Assembly (NCBI RefSeq): GCF_041687215.1 | Contig: NZ_JAWLCI010000007.1 | Location: 1-64,000, forward strand | DNA from: Mariniphaga sp041687215 | GTDB lineage: Bacteria; Bacteroidota; Bacteroidia; Bacteroidales; Prolixibacteraceae | Reading direction: 5' to 3' | Length of the DNA stretch: 64,000 bases | Shown: positions 45,276-54,939 of the stretch, piece after piece | How positions within the stretch are numbered: the stretch's first letter is position 1 | Layout of the letters: every line of letters begins with the position of its first letter | The notes under the pieces: generated by a model | What the model saw: only the letters and a program-made list of their open reading frames with translations | Told to the model about the DNA's origin: nothing | The model's database searches: none | Position numbers and translations under genes: made by a program

Positions 45276-48200
45276 CTACTTATTTAATACAATCTTTCGG
45301 TGATGCATAATTCCATCAAACTTCAATCTGACATAATACAGGCCTGAGATTGCTTTTTGCTGCCCCGATGTTGTTCCATCCCAGGATAAACGATGAACTC
45401 CGTTATTAAGTTTTTTATTTTGAAGAAGCGTTGTAATCCGCTGGCCAACGTTGTTGAATATATTAACCTCAACCTCAACTTCTTTTTCCAGGGTAAATTC
45501 AATGGTTACCTCATTTTTAAAAGGGTTTGGGAAACATTTGATTTCAGGTTGATTTAAAGTAATATTATTATCTGTATTTGTAGTGGCATAATTTTTCAGG
45601 CCTAATAATGATGATTCGTGTTTTACAAATGTAGAAGTACCTTTTAAGATTTCCGGATTCAATTCAATTTCCTTGTTTTGAAGTGAACTCCATAATTTTA
45701 GTGTAAAAAAATTACCTTCTTTAAAACCGGGCATTCCATACTGGTCTTTTGCTGAGGCTGCAATTGAAACAAATTGTTCATTGAAATGATGTGGCATTAA
45801 TGTAACTGCACCCACGCACAAATCTCCGTCAAATACTGCCAGTTCATCTCCAGGTTGGAAGAAATCCTTGGATAATTGGGTAATGTTGATGTTCATGTGA
45901 TCTACACCGTTCCCATAAAACGAAGGTTTAAAATGGCTGGTTGGAATTGGTCTTGGAAGAATAGGAACTGATTTTTCATAAACTTCCTGAATTAGAATGG
46001 TGTCTGCGGCAGATAATTTTATTTTATATCCTTTGCCAGGAATAAAATCTCCTATGTTATTTTTCCAACCTCCCAGAAATCCAAAGTCTTCAATGGCATA
46101 TCCCTTTTCGTCCTGAACTTTTTCAAGGTTATCCTTATCAATAAGGGACTGAATCACTTCCATGGCATCAACAGCAACCGCCTGAGGAAATCCAATAATG
46201 TTCCATCCTGCTTTTAGAGGTATGAAATACGGATAATCTACAATAGCGCCACATATTTCAATTGAATCTTTATTGTTTACTCTTAGTTTATATCCTTCAT
46301 CAGGAGAAATATTACCTATAAAATTTCGCCAGCCTCCAAGGAAACCAAAATCTTCTACTGCTTTTCCTTCTTCATCCTGGATTTTTACAAGANNNNNNNN
46401 NNNNNNNNNNNNNNNNNNNNNNNNNNNNNNNNNNNNNNNNNNNNNNNNNNNNNNNNNNNNNNNNNNNNNNNNNNNNNNNNNNNNNNNNNNNNCCTTCATC
46501 AGGAGAAATATTACCTATAAAATTTCGCCAGCCTCCAAGGAAACCAAAATCTTCTACTGCTTTTCCTTCTTCATCCTGGATTTTTACAAGAGTAGAATTA
46601 TCGATAAGTGGTTGAAACAGGAATTTTATGTCTGCTGAATCAGGTGTCACAGGAGCAGAAAAAATCTGCCAGCCTTCACCGAACACCAGTTTCTGGCAGG
46701 TTTCTGCAGATTCATCCACTTTGAGTGTTATTTTCTTACTTGTGAGGGTTAAATCTGTTACAACATTGTTTGTTACTACACAATGGTATTTCCCGGAATC
46801 CTCATAAGCTAAATTGTCAATCACTAAATCCGCCCCGGTTTGAGTATCCAATAATACATCATCTTTGTACCATTGGTAATTATTTAGTTCTCCTCCTGTT
46901 GGCGCAGCAAAACTAAAATTAGACCCTGGGATTTTTGCTATGGTTTGACTTGTGCCGATACTGTCCTGAGGAGCATAAAAGAAATCGATGGATAGATCCA
47001 AATCCATGTTATACTCCAAATCTTCAAATGAAAGATTATTACTGGAAACATCAACAAAAATCAGGTTGGCCTGCAAGGTTATTTCGGGCAGCGAACTCAA
47101 TTGATTTGATTGCAAATTCAGGATTTGCAAATTGCCTAATTGATTAATTTCTTCGGGAACAGCACCAGTTAATTGATTCTGACTTAAATTTACCCAATAA
47201 AGACTGGAAATTTGTCCTATTTGAGCAGGCAAGTTACCTGTTAGCTGGTTGGAGTATAGGTAAATAAATTCAAGATTGGAAAGTTGCCATATTTCATCAG
47301 GAATGTCTCCGGTTAATTGGTTCTGGCTTAAATCTATCCACCTGAATTCCGGTAATTGACCAAGTTCTGCAGGAATTGATCCCGTTAATTGGTTTTCATT
47401 TAAATACAACAGATTGAGATTTGTTAATTGTTCCAACTCATTTGGAATAGTTCCTGTAAGCTGATTTTTTCCCAGATTCAACCATCGCATGTTGGTTAAC
47501 TGGCCCAATTCTAAGTGAATAGTGTCATTTAGCTGATTAGCGTCGAGATACAATTGTTCAAGATTTGAAAGATTAGCCAATTCCACAGGAATTTTACCGC
47601 TCAGCTGATTTTCACTTAACACCAACCACCTGAGACTGGGTAATTGTGCCAACGAAACCGGAATGGTATCAGTAAACTGATTTTGTCCCAAATCCAGGAA
47701 CTGCAGCAATGGAAATTGTCCGAATTCCTCAGGAACAAAACCTGAAAATTGATTGTGACTCAAATCAAGCCACCTTAACCCTGAAAGTTGTTCTATGCCA
47801 TCGGGAATGGTTCCGGATAGTTGGTTGTCACTTAAATACAATAGGTCGAGGTTAGTGAGTTGGAACAACTCAACCGGAATGGTTCCGGTTAATTGATTCC
47901 CGTTCAAATACAGGTATTCCAGTTCTGCAAGATTGCCCAGTTCGGCAGGTATTGGCCCGGTTAACTGATTGGTATCCAAAGCCAGATATTCGAGCGAAAT
48001 TAATTGTCCGAGGTCAGCCGGGATTTCTCCGGAAAGATTATTGTCTTTTAATCGTATCTCGGTCACAAAATCTGATTCAATTGTTATTCCGTACCATGTA
48101 CTTAAAGGACCTGTAAGCCAGTTTGTGTTGGTTGTCCAGTTATCTCCGTCAGTAACATTGTATAAGTTTACCAATATTAATGAATCACTTTCGCTAACGG

Positions 48201-48459
48201 CCGCTTTTACCGGAATATCTTTTATAATTGATGATTTTGTGTAAACTGACGGTGAATTATCTGTTTTTTGAAGGTTTTGCAGTTCTGTCTGAATAAGGTT
48301 ATTTACCTTTTGTTCAATCTGGGTTAAAACATCTTCCTTCAAATTTGGCCCATTGCTTTTTTGTGTTGGTTGAGCTAATAAATCAATATTCACGATAAGA
48401 ATAAAGATTAACATTGCTATAAGTGAAACAAATTTTAACTGCGTCCAATGTTTTTTCAT
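45276..48459 (-). CDS. T9SS-exported leucine-rich-repeat protein, split by a scaffold gap
   Basis: Merging the 99-bp repeat on either side of the gap at 46393-46492 gives one frame of 994 residues. In order it has a signal peptide (to about residue 30), about 14 leucine-rich repeats of the plant-like type (core L..L..L.L..N.L.G.IP.E), an Ig-like domain with NYQWYKDDVLLDTQTGA and SGKYHCVVTN, two GFLGGW modules (about 620-770), one VFDGD-CVG module, and a T9SS sorting domain (CFPNPF...SGLYYVRLKF). It should be secreted through the type IX system and held on or released from the cell surface. LRR and Ig-like parts suggest adhesion or ligand binding. Confidence 0.85.
46393..46492. other. Assembly gap in the LRR protein gene
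   Basis: One hundred N. The flanks 46294-46392 and 46493-46591 are identical over 99 bp and encode the first GFLGGW module. Collapsing them restores a continuous frame, so the gap is best read as an unmerged contig overlap. Confidence 0.95.
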
Positions 48460-48792
48460 AATACTGGTTTAATAAAATAATATTTTAAGTTTTTATGTGA
48501 ATTTGTTTGTTTTCCCATATTTACGTGTACAATGTTACAAATTGTGATTTAAAAAAATCTGGTAATTTTAAGTTATTTTACGTCAAAACTAAAGAATATA
48601 AACAAAAAATAAAGCTATAAATTGCAATTAATATACCATAATAATTAAGTAATTGAAAACTTTTACTTTAGATGTTGTAAAAAAGAGAAAGCAGTATTAT
48701 ATTGGGACATTGTATCCCAAAGCTTTTTCTACAAAAGATTATAAGTGCGATCCACCGATAAAAGATAAATCCGACGTATCAAGTGCATTCTA
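48460..48792. other. Intergenic 333 bp between the beta-helix and LRR genes
   Basis: AT-rich with no credible gene. A 6-bp inverted repeat, TTGGGA / TCCCAA, lies at 48702-48720 and could end transcription of the beta-helix gene, though no clear T-run follows on the minus strand. The promoter of the LRR gene should lie at the 48460-48540 end; I found no convincing TAnnTTTG box. Confidence 0.5.
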
Positions 48793-51315
48793 TTAATTTA
48801 TTGTCAATGAACAATTGGCCGTAACGTTTACCCTATACCCCTTGCCGGGTTTTAAATTACCAATGTTGTTTTTCCAACCTCCCAAAAAGCCATAGTCTTC
48901 TATTGATGATCCGTTTTCGTCCATTACTTTATTCAAATATCCTTCGTCAATTAATGATTGAAAAACTTCGAGACCATCCTGTTCATTTACCAATGGCCAG
49001 GAAATAATATTCCATCCTGGGGAAAGTTGTATCTCCACAGGTGAAATTGTTCCGGTACCTTTAATTTCAAGCGTATCTTTTGAGGTAACATTTACTTTAT
49101 ACCCCTTTGTTCTGTCCAGATTTCCGATGTTGTTTGTCCATCCGCCCAAAAAGCCAAAATCTTCAATGGAATTTCCACTTTCGTCCATCACTTTTTTCAG
49201 GTTGCCTGAATCAACAAGTGGTTGTATAATATTCAATAGGTCTGAATCTGCCGGCATAACCCGCATGGAAACAATATTCCAGCCGGGAGAAAAAGTTAAT
49301 TCCTGTTTTTCCTGGTACTTGTAGGCTCCCATGTCAATATCTATTCCTTGAATTAAGGGATAACCAGAGAAGTCCTGAGTTCCCGGATTTATATTGAAAA
49401 GTGAATTTAGATCCAGTCCTGCATTTATTACAGGCGAATTTCCCTGAACAGTATAACTAATCATTTCAGTTAATTGGGTTGGTTCAGTAATCGCAGTATT
49501 TCCGGGATTTAGGAACATGGGATCGGTGTACATTCCAACAATCTCACCATTCAGCATTTCCTGATTATTGGTTTGAGCCCACTGGTCAAAAACAATTTCG
49601 GAATCCAGGTAAAACGAATTGTTAAATGAATACCAGCAGTTTCCCTGGAAATTTTCTTCGTCAATTCCGTTGTAAACGTTGCTTTGTTTAGAAACAAAGA
49701 TATTATTATGGAAGTTGAAATTGTTATTCAGGTGATCTAAAAAAGCCAAAGCCGGTCCATCTGAATTGTAAACTACATTGTTATAGAAATAAAGATCTTT
49801 GAATGTATTCAGGTCATTTGTCCCATTCCAGAACTCAATGCTGCCTTTTCCTGAAATATTTCCATCATTCTCGCTAATGCAATACCTGATGGTGTTGTTT
49901 CCCCAGTTTGTGGCACCGTTATATTGAAATGCAGCATAACCTGCACCATGATTGTCATATGATAAACAATACTGAATGGTTGAATTAGTTGTTCCTCCAT
50001 CTAAATCAAACCCAACTCCATCAAGTCCTCCATCAGATGTTTTGTTATCATGTGAAATGCAATGCTGTATAACTGCACCATCCACTTCGGCAACCCAAAT
50101 TCCACCAGGGCCATTTCCGGTTCGGGGCATATCCCAGCCATTGTTGGATGCTACACAATATTCTATCAGAATATTACTGGCATTGTAAACAAAAATTCCG
50201 CTTCCACTGTGGTTATCTGAAACAGTAGGATCGCCAGGATTATTCTCGGTAATACTTTGTCCTATGTAAATATCTGACAGTGAAGTTTTATAATTACCAG
50301 ATATATAAATTCCGGCGTAACCATTCTCATGGGCATAAATGTTTGTAAATTGCAGATTATCACCTACGCATCTGGCAGTCAGGCCTGAGTGCTGAAATCC
50401 TCTGATCTCAGCACTGTCAACAACAATGTTGGAACAATAACTTAAACTGATACCATTTCCTTCGTTCCCGGTTTTTCGGCCATCTCCGGTAAAAATAAGA
50501 TTATAAATGTTAAGAAATTGGCAATCTGCTGCAACAAATCCTGAGTTTGCTCCGGCATTAATGGTAGCCCTGCCTGAACCATAAGAACCTATAGTTACCG
50601 GGTTTCCGGCTACTCCGGAATCGAATGAGTTCAACCGGAGAGTTCCTGTAAAAGTATTTTCACCCTCAAACAAAATCTGATCTCCTGGTTGAAAAATCAT
50701 TTGGTTTACCCTATCTATTGTTTGCCAGGCTTCGGAAGGTGATGTACCGGTATTGTTGTCGTCCCCTTGAGGACTGATGTAGTAAGTACCCAATCCTGCC
50801 TGTTCGTCAGGTACAGGGCCTGAAAATTCTGCTACCAAACTAATGGCATCTACCCAAACATCTCCTGTTCCTTCAGTTTTGTAAATATAGATAGTGGGAT
50901 CATTATCCGGATTTGCGCCGGTGGTAAAAGTCAAACTATCAGTTTTAAAATCTGTATCTTCAAATGTAATACTAACCAATTCATTTCCAAAATTATTTGC
51001 ACCAAGAAGAATCGGCGTACTTGACAGGGATTTTACAGAAGCTTTTAAGGTATAAGTGGTATTAGGCTCAAGATTAACCCTTTGGTATAGATATACTTCG
51101 TTGCCGGTAAGTTTTGCGCTGTTGAAACCCGAGTAAGGATCAACAGCATCTATTGTTGCAATATTGGTAACGTTATTAGGCCAGATTGCCCAGTACGGCA
51201 TAAAGTCTCCTGTCTCAAAGCCTGGATTTTTAATCAAATTCTGTGCGGAAGTATTATTCAAACTGAATAATACTATACTTATAATAATATTGATTTTTAT
51301 TTTAAGAATTGTCAT
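48793..51315 (-). CDS. Exported right-handed beta-helix protein with GFLGGW modules, no T9SS tail
   Basis: 840 residues. A signal peptide (about 1-24) is followed by a carbohydrate-binding-module-like sandwich (NLIKNPGFETGDFMPYWAIW, about 25-165), then a right-handed beta-helix (about 180-670, with many N..I..NI.Y.. coils typical of pectate-lyase-like or polysaccharide-binding proteins). The C-terminus is two GFLGGW modules (about 677-840) and the protein then stops. No T9SS sorting domain or CVG module follows, unlike the two neighbours with the same modules, and none is encoded in the next 333 bp. It may act on or bind a uronate-rich polymer. Confidence 0.82.
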   Translation of the reverse strand: MTILKIKINIIISIVLFSLNNTSAQNLIKNPGFETGDFMPYWAIWPNNVTNIATIDAVDPYSGFNSAKLTGNEVYLYQRVNLEPNTTYTLKASVKSLSSTPILLGANNFGNELVSITFEDTDFKTDSLTFTTGANPDNDPTIYIYKTEGTGDVWVDAISLVAEFSGPVPDEQAGLGTYYISPQGDDNNTGTSPSEAWQTIDRVNQMIFQPGDQILFEGENTFTGTLRLNSFDSGVAGNPVTIGSYGSGRATINAGANSGFVAADCQFLNIYNLIFTGDGRKTGNEGNGISLSYCSNIVVDSAEIRGFQHSGLTARCVGDNLQFTNIYAHENGYAGIYISGNYKTSLSDIYIGQSITENNPGDPTVSDNHSGSGIFVYNASNILIEYCVASNNGWDMPRTGNGPGGIWVAEVDGAVIQHCISHDNKTSDGGLDGVGFDLDGGTTNSTIQYCLSYDNHGAGYAAFQYNGATNWGNNTIRYCISENDGNISGKGSIEFWNGTNDLNTFKDLYFYNNVVYNSDGPALAFLDHLNNNFNFHNNIFVSKQSNVYNGIDEENFQGNCWYSFNNSFYLDSEIVFDQWAQTNNQEMLNGEIVGMYTDPMFLNPGNTAITEPTQLTEMISYTVQGNSPVINAGLDLNSLFNINPGTQDFSGYPLIQGIDIDMGAYKYQEKQELTFSPGWNIVSMRVMPADSDLLNIIQPLVDSGNLKKVMDESGNSIEDFGFLGGWTNNIGNLDRTKGYKVNVTSKDTLEIKGTGTISPVEIQLSPGWNIISWPLVNEQDGLEVFQSLIDEGYLNKVMDENGSSIEDYGFLGGWKNNIGNLKPGKGYRVNVTANCSLTIN

Positions 51316-51479
51316 TCTTTAAAATGGCTTTTTATTGCGTCCAAAAATAACTTTTACGAAAGGTTTTTCAATTCAAAAATAATTTAATATTTGACTTTTT
51401 TCACATTTTTCCCGGAAATACGTGCCTTTATGTTGATTTTCAGAAATTTTACTTTTTTAAAATTATCCGTGCATTAACC

Positions 51480-54400
51480 TTATTTACTGTAAATTAATTT
51501 TTTTATGATTATTTCATTTGCAAGAACAATCCTTAAATAATAAATCCCTGACGAAACCTGTTGGTTTGCGTAATTTATTCCATCCCAGCTAAACTTGTTT
51601 CTACCATTTTGCAGAAGCAACTTATTTGTAACCATTTGAATTCGTTGTCCCAATTGGTTTAAAACCTCAATTTGCACTTCCGCATCTTCCGCCAGATTAA
51701 TTTCAATAGTAATATCATCGCTGAACGGATTCGGATAATAGTTGACTTCAGTTTTAGCAGAGAGCAATTCTACGTCTAACTTGGTGGTGGCATATTTTCC
51801 CAAACTCAGAAAAGATGATTCGTGCTTTATAAAAAAGCCTGGTCCTTTCAGGATTTCAGGTTCCAGTTCAAATTCCTGTTGTTGTTTTGTACTCCACAGT
51901 TTTAAGGTAAATTCATTGCCTTCTGTAAATCCGGGCATTCCAAAATCATCGGCTGCCGAGGCAGGAACAGAAACTGTTCCTGAATTCAAATGCAAGGGTA
52001 GCAGGGTTACTGCACCCACACAAATATTACCGTCGAAAACAGCAAGTTCGTCACCAGATTGAAGAAGAGAAATCGGCAGCTCACTGATGTTTAAATTCAT
52101 GTGGTCCAATCCGTTGTTTTCATATTTAGGGCGGAAATGGGAAGTTGCCACTTCTTGCGGAAGTGAAGCGACAGACTTTGGATAGGATTCCTGAATCCAG
52201 ACCGTATCGGCCACCGCAAGTTTGATTTTATATCCTTCTCCCGGGACAAATTCTCCGATAAGATTTTTCCAACCCCCAAGAAATCCCCAATTTTCAATGG
52301 CATTTCCTGCTTCATCCTGTACTTTTTGCAATGCACCTTTGTTAATGAGCGGTTGCAGAATTTCCATGGCATCAAAAGGTGTGGTTTTCGGATAACCCAT
52401 AATGTTCCAGCCGCTGCTGAGCGGAATGGCAAACGGGTATTCCACAGGCTCTCCGTTAACTTCCAGCGTTTCATCAAAAGTCACTCTAATTTTATATCCT
52501 TCAGTGGTCTGAATATTACCGATAAGATTTTTCCAACCACCAAGAAATCCCCAGTCTTCCATCGCATTTCCCTGCTCGTCCTGGATCTTTACCAGTGAGG
52601 TGTTATCGATAAGCGGTTGAAACAGGGTTTTCATGTCAGAGGTTTTGGAATGAACGGGTGCAGAGAAAAGATTCCAGCCCGAATTAAAATGCAGGTCCAT
52701 GGAAATCTCAGTCTGGCTTGTTCCATATAATTCCACAAATGCGGTTGCTCCGGCATTAAATGTGGGTTCATCAACCGGTTGCAACATGTTGTTGAAATAC
52801 AGGGTGCTTTGAACCGGGAATTCCGCCGAAGCGCTGCAATCCCATAATTTGTAAGTGATGTTGTTCCCGGTAGTAAATCCGTTTCCGGTTCCGTCGTCGC
52901 GGGAAACAACAACAACCAGAACATTATCCAAACTGACTGTTTGCGCAACTTTGCCGAATCCCACACACAAATCTCCATCGAAAACGCCGATTTCATCGCC
53001 GGGCTGTAAATCCATTCCATCGAGTTGGGCCACTAAAATGTTAATGTTCATCTGATCGAACCCGTTTCCATTCCAAACTGATTGGAAATAAGAAGGACAG
53101 TCGGGAGGAGGAAATACGGTTATATAATTTTCTTTAAAAATGGTATCGGAATGGAAATCATCGGATATAATTAATTCAACTGAGTAAACTCCGGGAATTA
53201 GATAATAATGTTCAGGATTTTGCTCTGTGCTTAACTCTCCGTCACCAAAACTCCATAACCATGAAGTTGGGCTACCGGTTGACAAATCGGTAAAATTAAC
53301 TTTTTCACCTGCGTTCACATTTGTTTTCGAAGTTGAAAAATTAGCGAAAATATGTTCACCAGTATAGAATTTAAATTCAATGCTGTCTCCCGTTAATTTA
53401 ACATCGTAAATACTGAATGAATTTTTTGTGCCATTTTCAAGAAACGGATAAGGATCGCTGAAACTGCTCAGTTCACTTCGGTTTTCAACATCTGAAAAGG
53501 TTGCATTTTCCAAAAATCCGTTCTCTGAATTTTCATCAATACCGGGGCGGATCATATAAATTTCATCAGGCGGACCATTCCTGTTTCCGGTAATTTCCGG
53601 ATTAACCCTGTAAACCAGGAGTCCTTCATCATAACTATAATACAGATTAGAATCGTATCCGGTTTTTTTTCTGTACTCTACCATAAAAAATTCGGAATCT
53701 GATTCAGGAACCGGAATTTTGTAACAAGCAAACGGATTTACTGAAACAGCCGGCAGTTTATAGGAACCGCTGGATGTCATTTCAGGAATGGTACTAAACC
53801 AGTTCCCATATTTATATTTCATCCAGGTGGTGGTATGCTGGGCATTGTCCCATGCCATTAAATCCCATCCACCCACAGGGTTTAAACCATCATGGCTGTA
53901 ATGATAAAGGTCAGGAGCTCCAAGAGTATGGAACATTTCATGGCATAATACAGAAACATTAGTACTTTCACTAAGTTGAAAATTATAATCCCAAACCCTG
54001 GCATTGTTTATAAAAACTTCCTTTAAATATAGTGCCCAGCGATGCGGCCAGAGCAAATCTGACCAACCTTCTACATTTCCCTGGATGATAAAACAAATAT
54101 TGTCAACATAGCCATCCTGGTCTGCATCAAAATTGAGTCCGCTTGCTTCAATTGCCGGTTTTACAAACTTTACTGCATTTTGCAACAGGGTATGTTCCCG
54201 TTCCACAAGTTCATCATCATTGGAATATCCGTATGGATTAGTGGTAGCATCATAGGCCTGATAATAATTTCTATTGTAGGGGTCCTGGTAAGAAAGTACC
54301 CAGCCTTCATGTGGAATTGGATAAAAAGTTGAAGATATACTGAGCTGATTCCCACTGACTTCTTTGAAATAATCATATAAGCTAAAATCATTACCATTAA

Positions 54401-54860
54401 AAATATTCTGATAATCCGAAACGGGCGTAATGTATTCACTTTGGTCAGCAAACCGTATAAAAATGACAATATTATTAAGTTCACCAGTTGATATATAGCT
54501 GCTTTTTGTTTGGAGTTCAGTTGATTTAAGCAAAGATTTTTCAGGATATACATTTATTCCCGGTTCCATTCCTGAATTTTGCGGATCATCCGTTCCAACA
54601 ATAAATTCTGAAGGTGCCAGTTTTCCGTCTTCTATTACAGCAAATACATAAAATCCATTATTGGGATTTTTTATAATGGTGAAGTTTCGTTCGTCATGCA
54701 GCCAGTTATAAAATTCATCGCCCGATGCAAAACAACTAACTATTTGGCCATCAGGCTGTGTGATTTTTACCGGGACATTTCTTAGGTAGGCAGCAAAAAT
54801 GCTTTTTGAAATCAGGAAGATCAATAAGCATAAAAAGAAGGGAAGGGTTTGTTTTTTCAC
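51480..54860 (-). CDS. T9SS-exported M6-family metalloprotease
   Basis: 1126 residues: signal peptide (1-23), immune-inhibitor-A-like M6 protease domain with the zinc motif HEMFH in SVLCHEMFHTLGAPDLYH (about residue 306), a PKD domain (about 506-590, SPTSWLWSFGDGE), a first VFDGD-CVG module, two GFLGGW modules (about 720-885), a second VFDGD-CVG module (about 910-1030), and a T9SS sorting domain (YYPNPFSDD...SGIYYLRIVL). It should be a secreted peptidase. The module order module A - pair - module B is like that of the LRR protein, so the accessory modules were likely shuffled as a block. Confidence 0.88.
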   Translation of the reverse strand: MKKQTLPFFLCLLIFLISKSIFAAYLRNVPVKITQPDGQIVSCFASGDEFYNWLHDERNFTIIKNPNNGFYVFAVIEDGKLAPSEFIVGTDDPQNSGMEPGINVYPEKSLLKSTELQTKSSYISTGELNNIVIFIRFADQSEYITPVSDYQNIFNGNDFSLYDYFKEVSGNQLSISSTFYPIPHEGWVLSYQDPYNRNYYQAYDATTNPYGYSNDDELVEREHTLLQNAVKFVKPAIEASGLNFDADQDGYVDNICFIIQGNVEGWSDLLWPHRWALYLKEVFINNARVWDYNFQLSESTNVSVLCHEMFHTLGAPDLYHYSHDGLNPVGGWDLMAWDNAQHTTTWMKYKYGNWFSTIPEMTSSGSYKLPAVSVNPFACYKIPVPESDSEFFMVEYRKKTGYDSNLYYSYDEGLLVYRVNPEITGNRNGPPDEIYMIRPGIDENSENGFLENATFSDVENRSELSSFSDPYPFLENGTKNSFSIYDVKLTGDSIEFKFYTGEHIFANFSTSKTNVNAGEKVNFTDLSTGSPTSWLWSFGDGELSTEQNPEHYYLIPGVYSVELIISDDFHSDTIFKENYITVFPPPDCPSYFQSVWNGNGFDQMNINILVAQLDGMDLQPGDEIGVFDGDLCVGFGKVAQTVSLDNVLVVVVSRDDGTGNGFTTGNNITYKLWDCSASAEFPVQSTLYFNNMLQPVDEPTFNAGATAFVELYGTSQTEISMDLHFNSGWNLFSAPVHSKTSDMKTLFQPLIDNTSLVKIQDEQGNAMEDWGFLGGWKNLIGNIQTTEGYKIRVTFDETLEVNGEPVEYPFAIPLSSGWNIMGYPKTTPFDAMEILQPLINKGALQKVQDEAGNAIENWGFLGGWKNLIGEFVPGEGYKIKLAVADTVWIQESYPKSVASLPQEVATSHFRPKYENNGLDHMNLNISELPISLLQSGDELAVFDGNICVGAVTLLPLHLNSGTVSVPASAADDFGMPGFTEGNEFTLKLWSTKQQQEFELEPEILKGPGFFIKHESSFLSLGKYATTKLDVELLSAKTEVNYYPNPFSDDITIEINLAEDAEVQIEVLNQLGQRIQMVTNKLLLQNGRNKFSWDGINYANQQVSSGIYYLRIVLANEIIIKKLIYSK

Positions 54861-54890
54861 ACCTGGTAAGTTGAGTTTTAGTAATAATTA

Positions 54891-54922
54891 AAAAATCCCT
54901 GCAAAAACTTGCAGGGATTTTT
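54891..54922 (-). terminator. Intrinsic terminator after the PKD-repeat gene
   Basis: AAAAATCCCTGCAA (54891-54904) and TTGCAGGGATTTTT (54909-54922) form a perfect 14-bp stem with a 4-nt loop, 18 bp past the stop of the PKD-repeat gene. The A/T ends allow it to work in either direction, but both flanking genes are on the minus strand. Confidence 0.7.
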
Positions 54923-54939
54923 GATGATTTTTAAAAATT

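Noticed and set aside
47100..48100. CRISPR-like or direct-repeat array in the LRR region
   Set aside because: The 72-bp periodicity is that of codons for leucine-rich repeats; the units diverge and lie inside one open frame.
45276..48459. Two separate genes at the LRR locus
   Set aside because: The 99-bp identity across the gap and the restored frame show one gene split by assembly.
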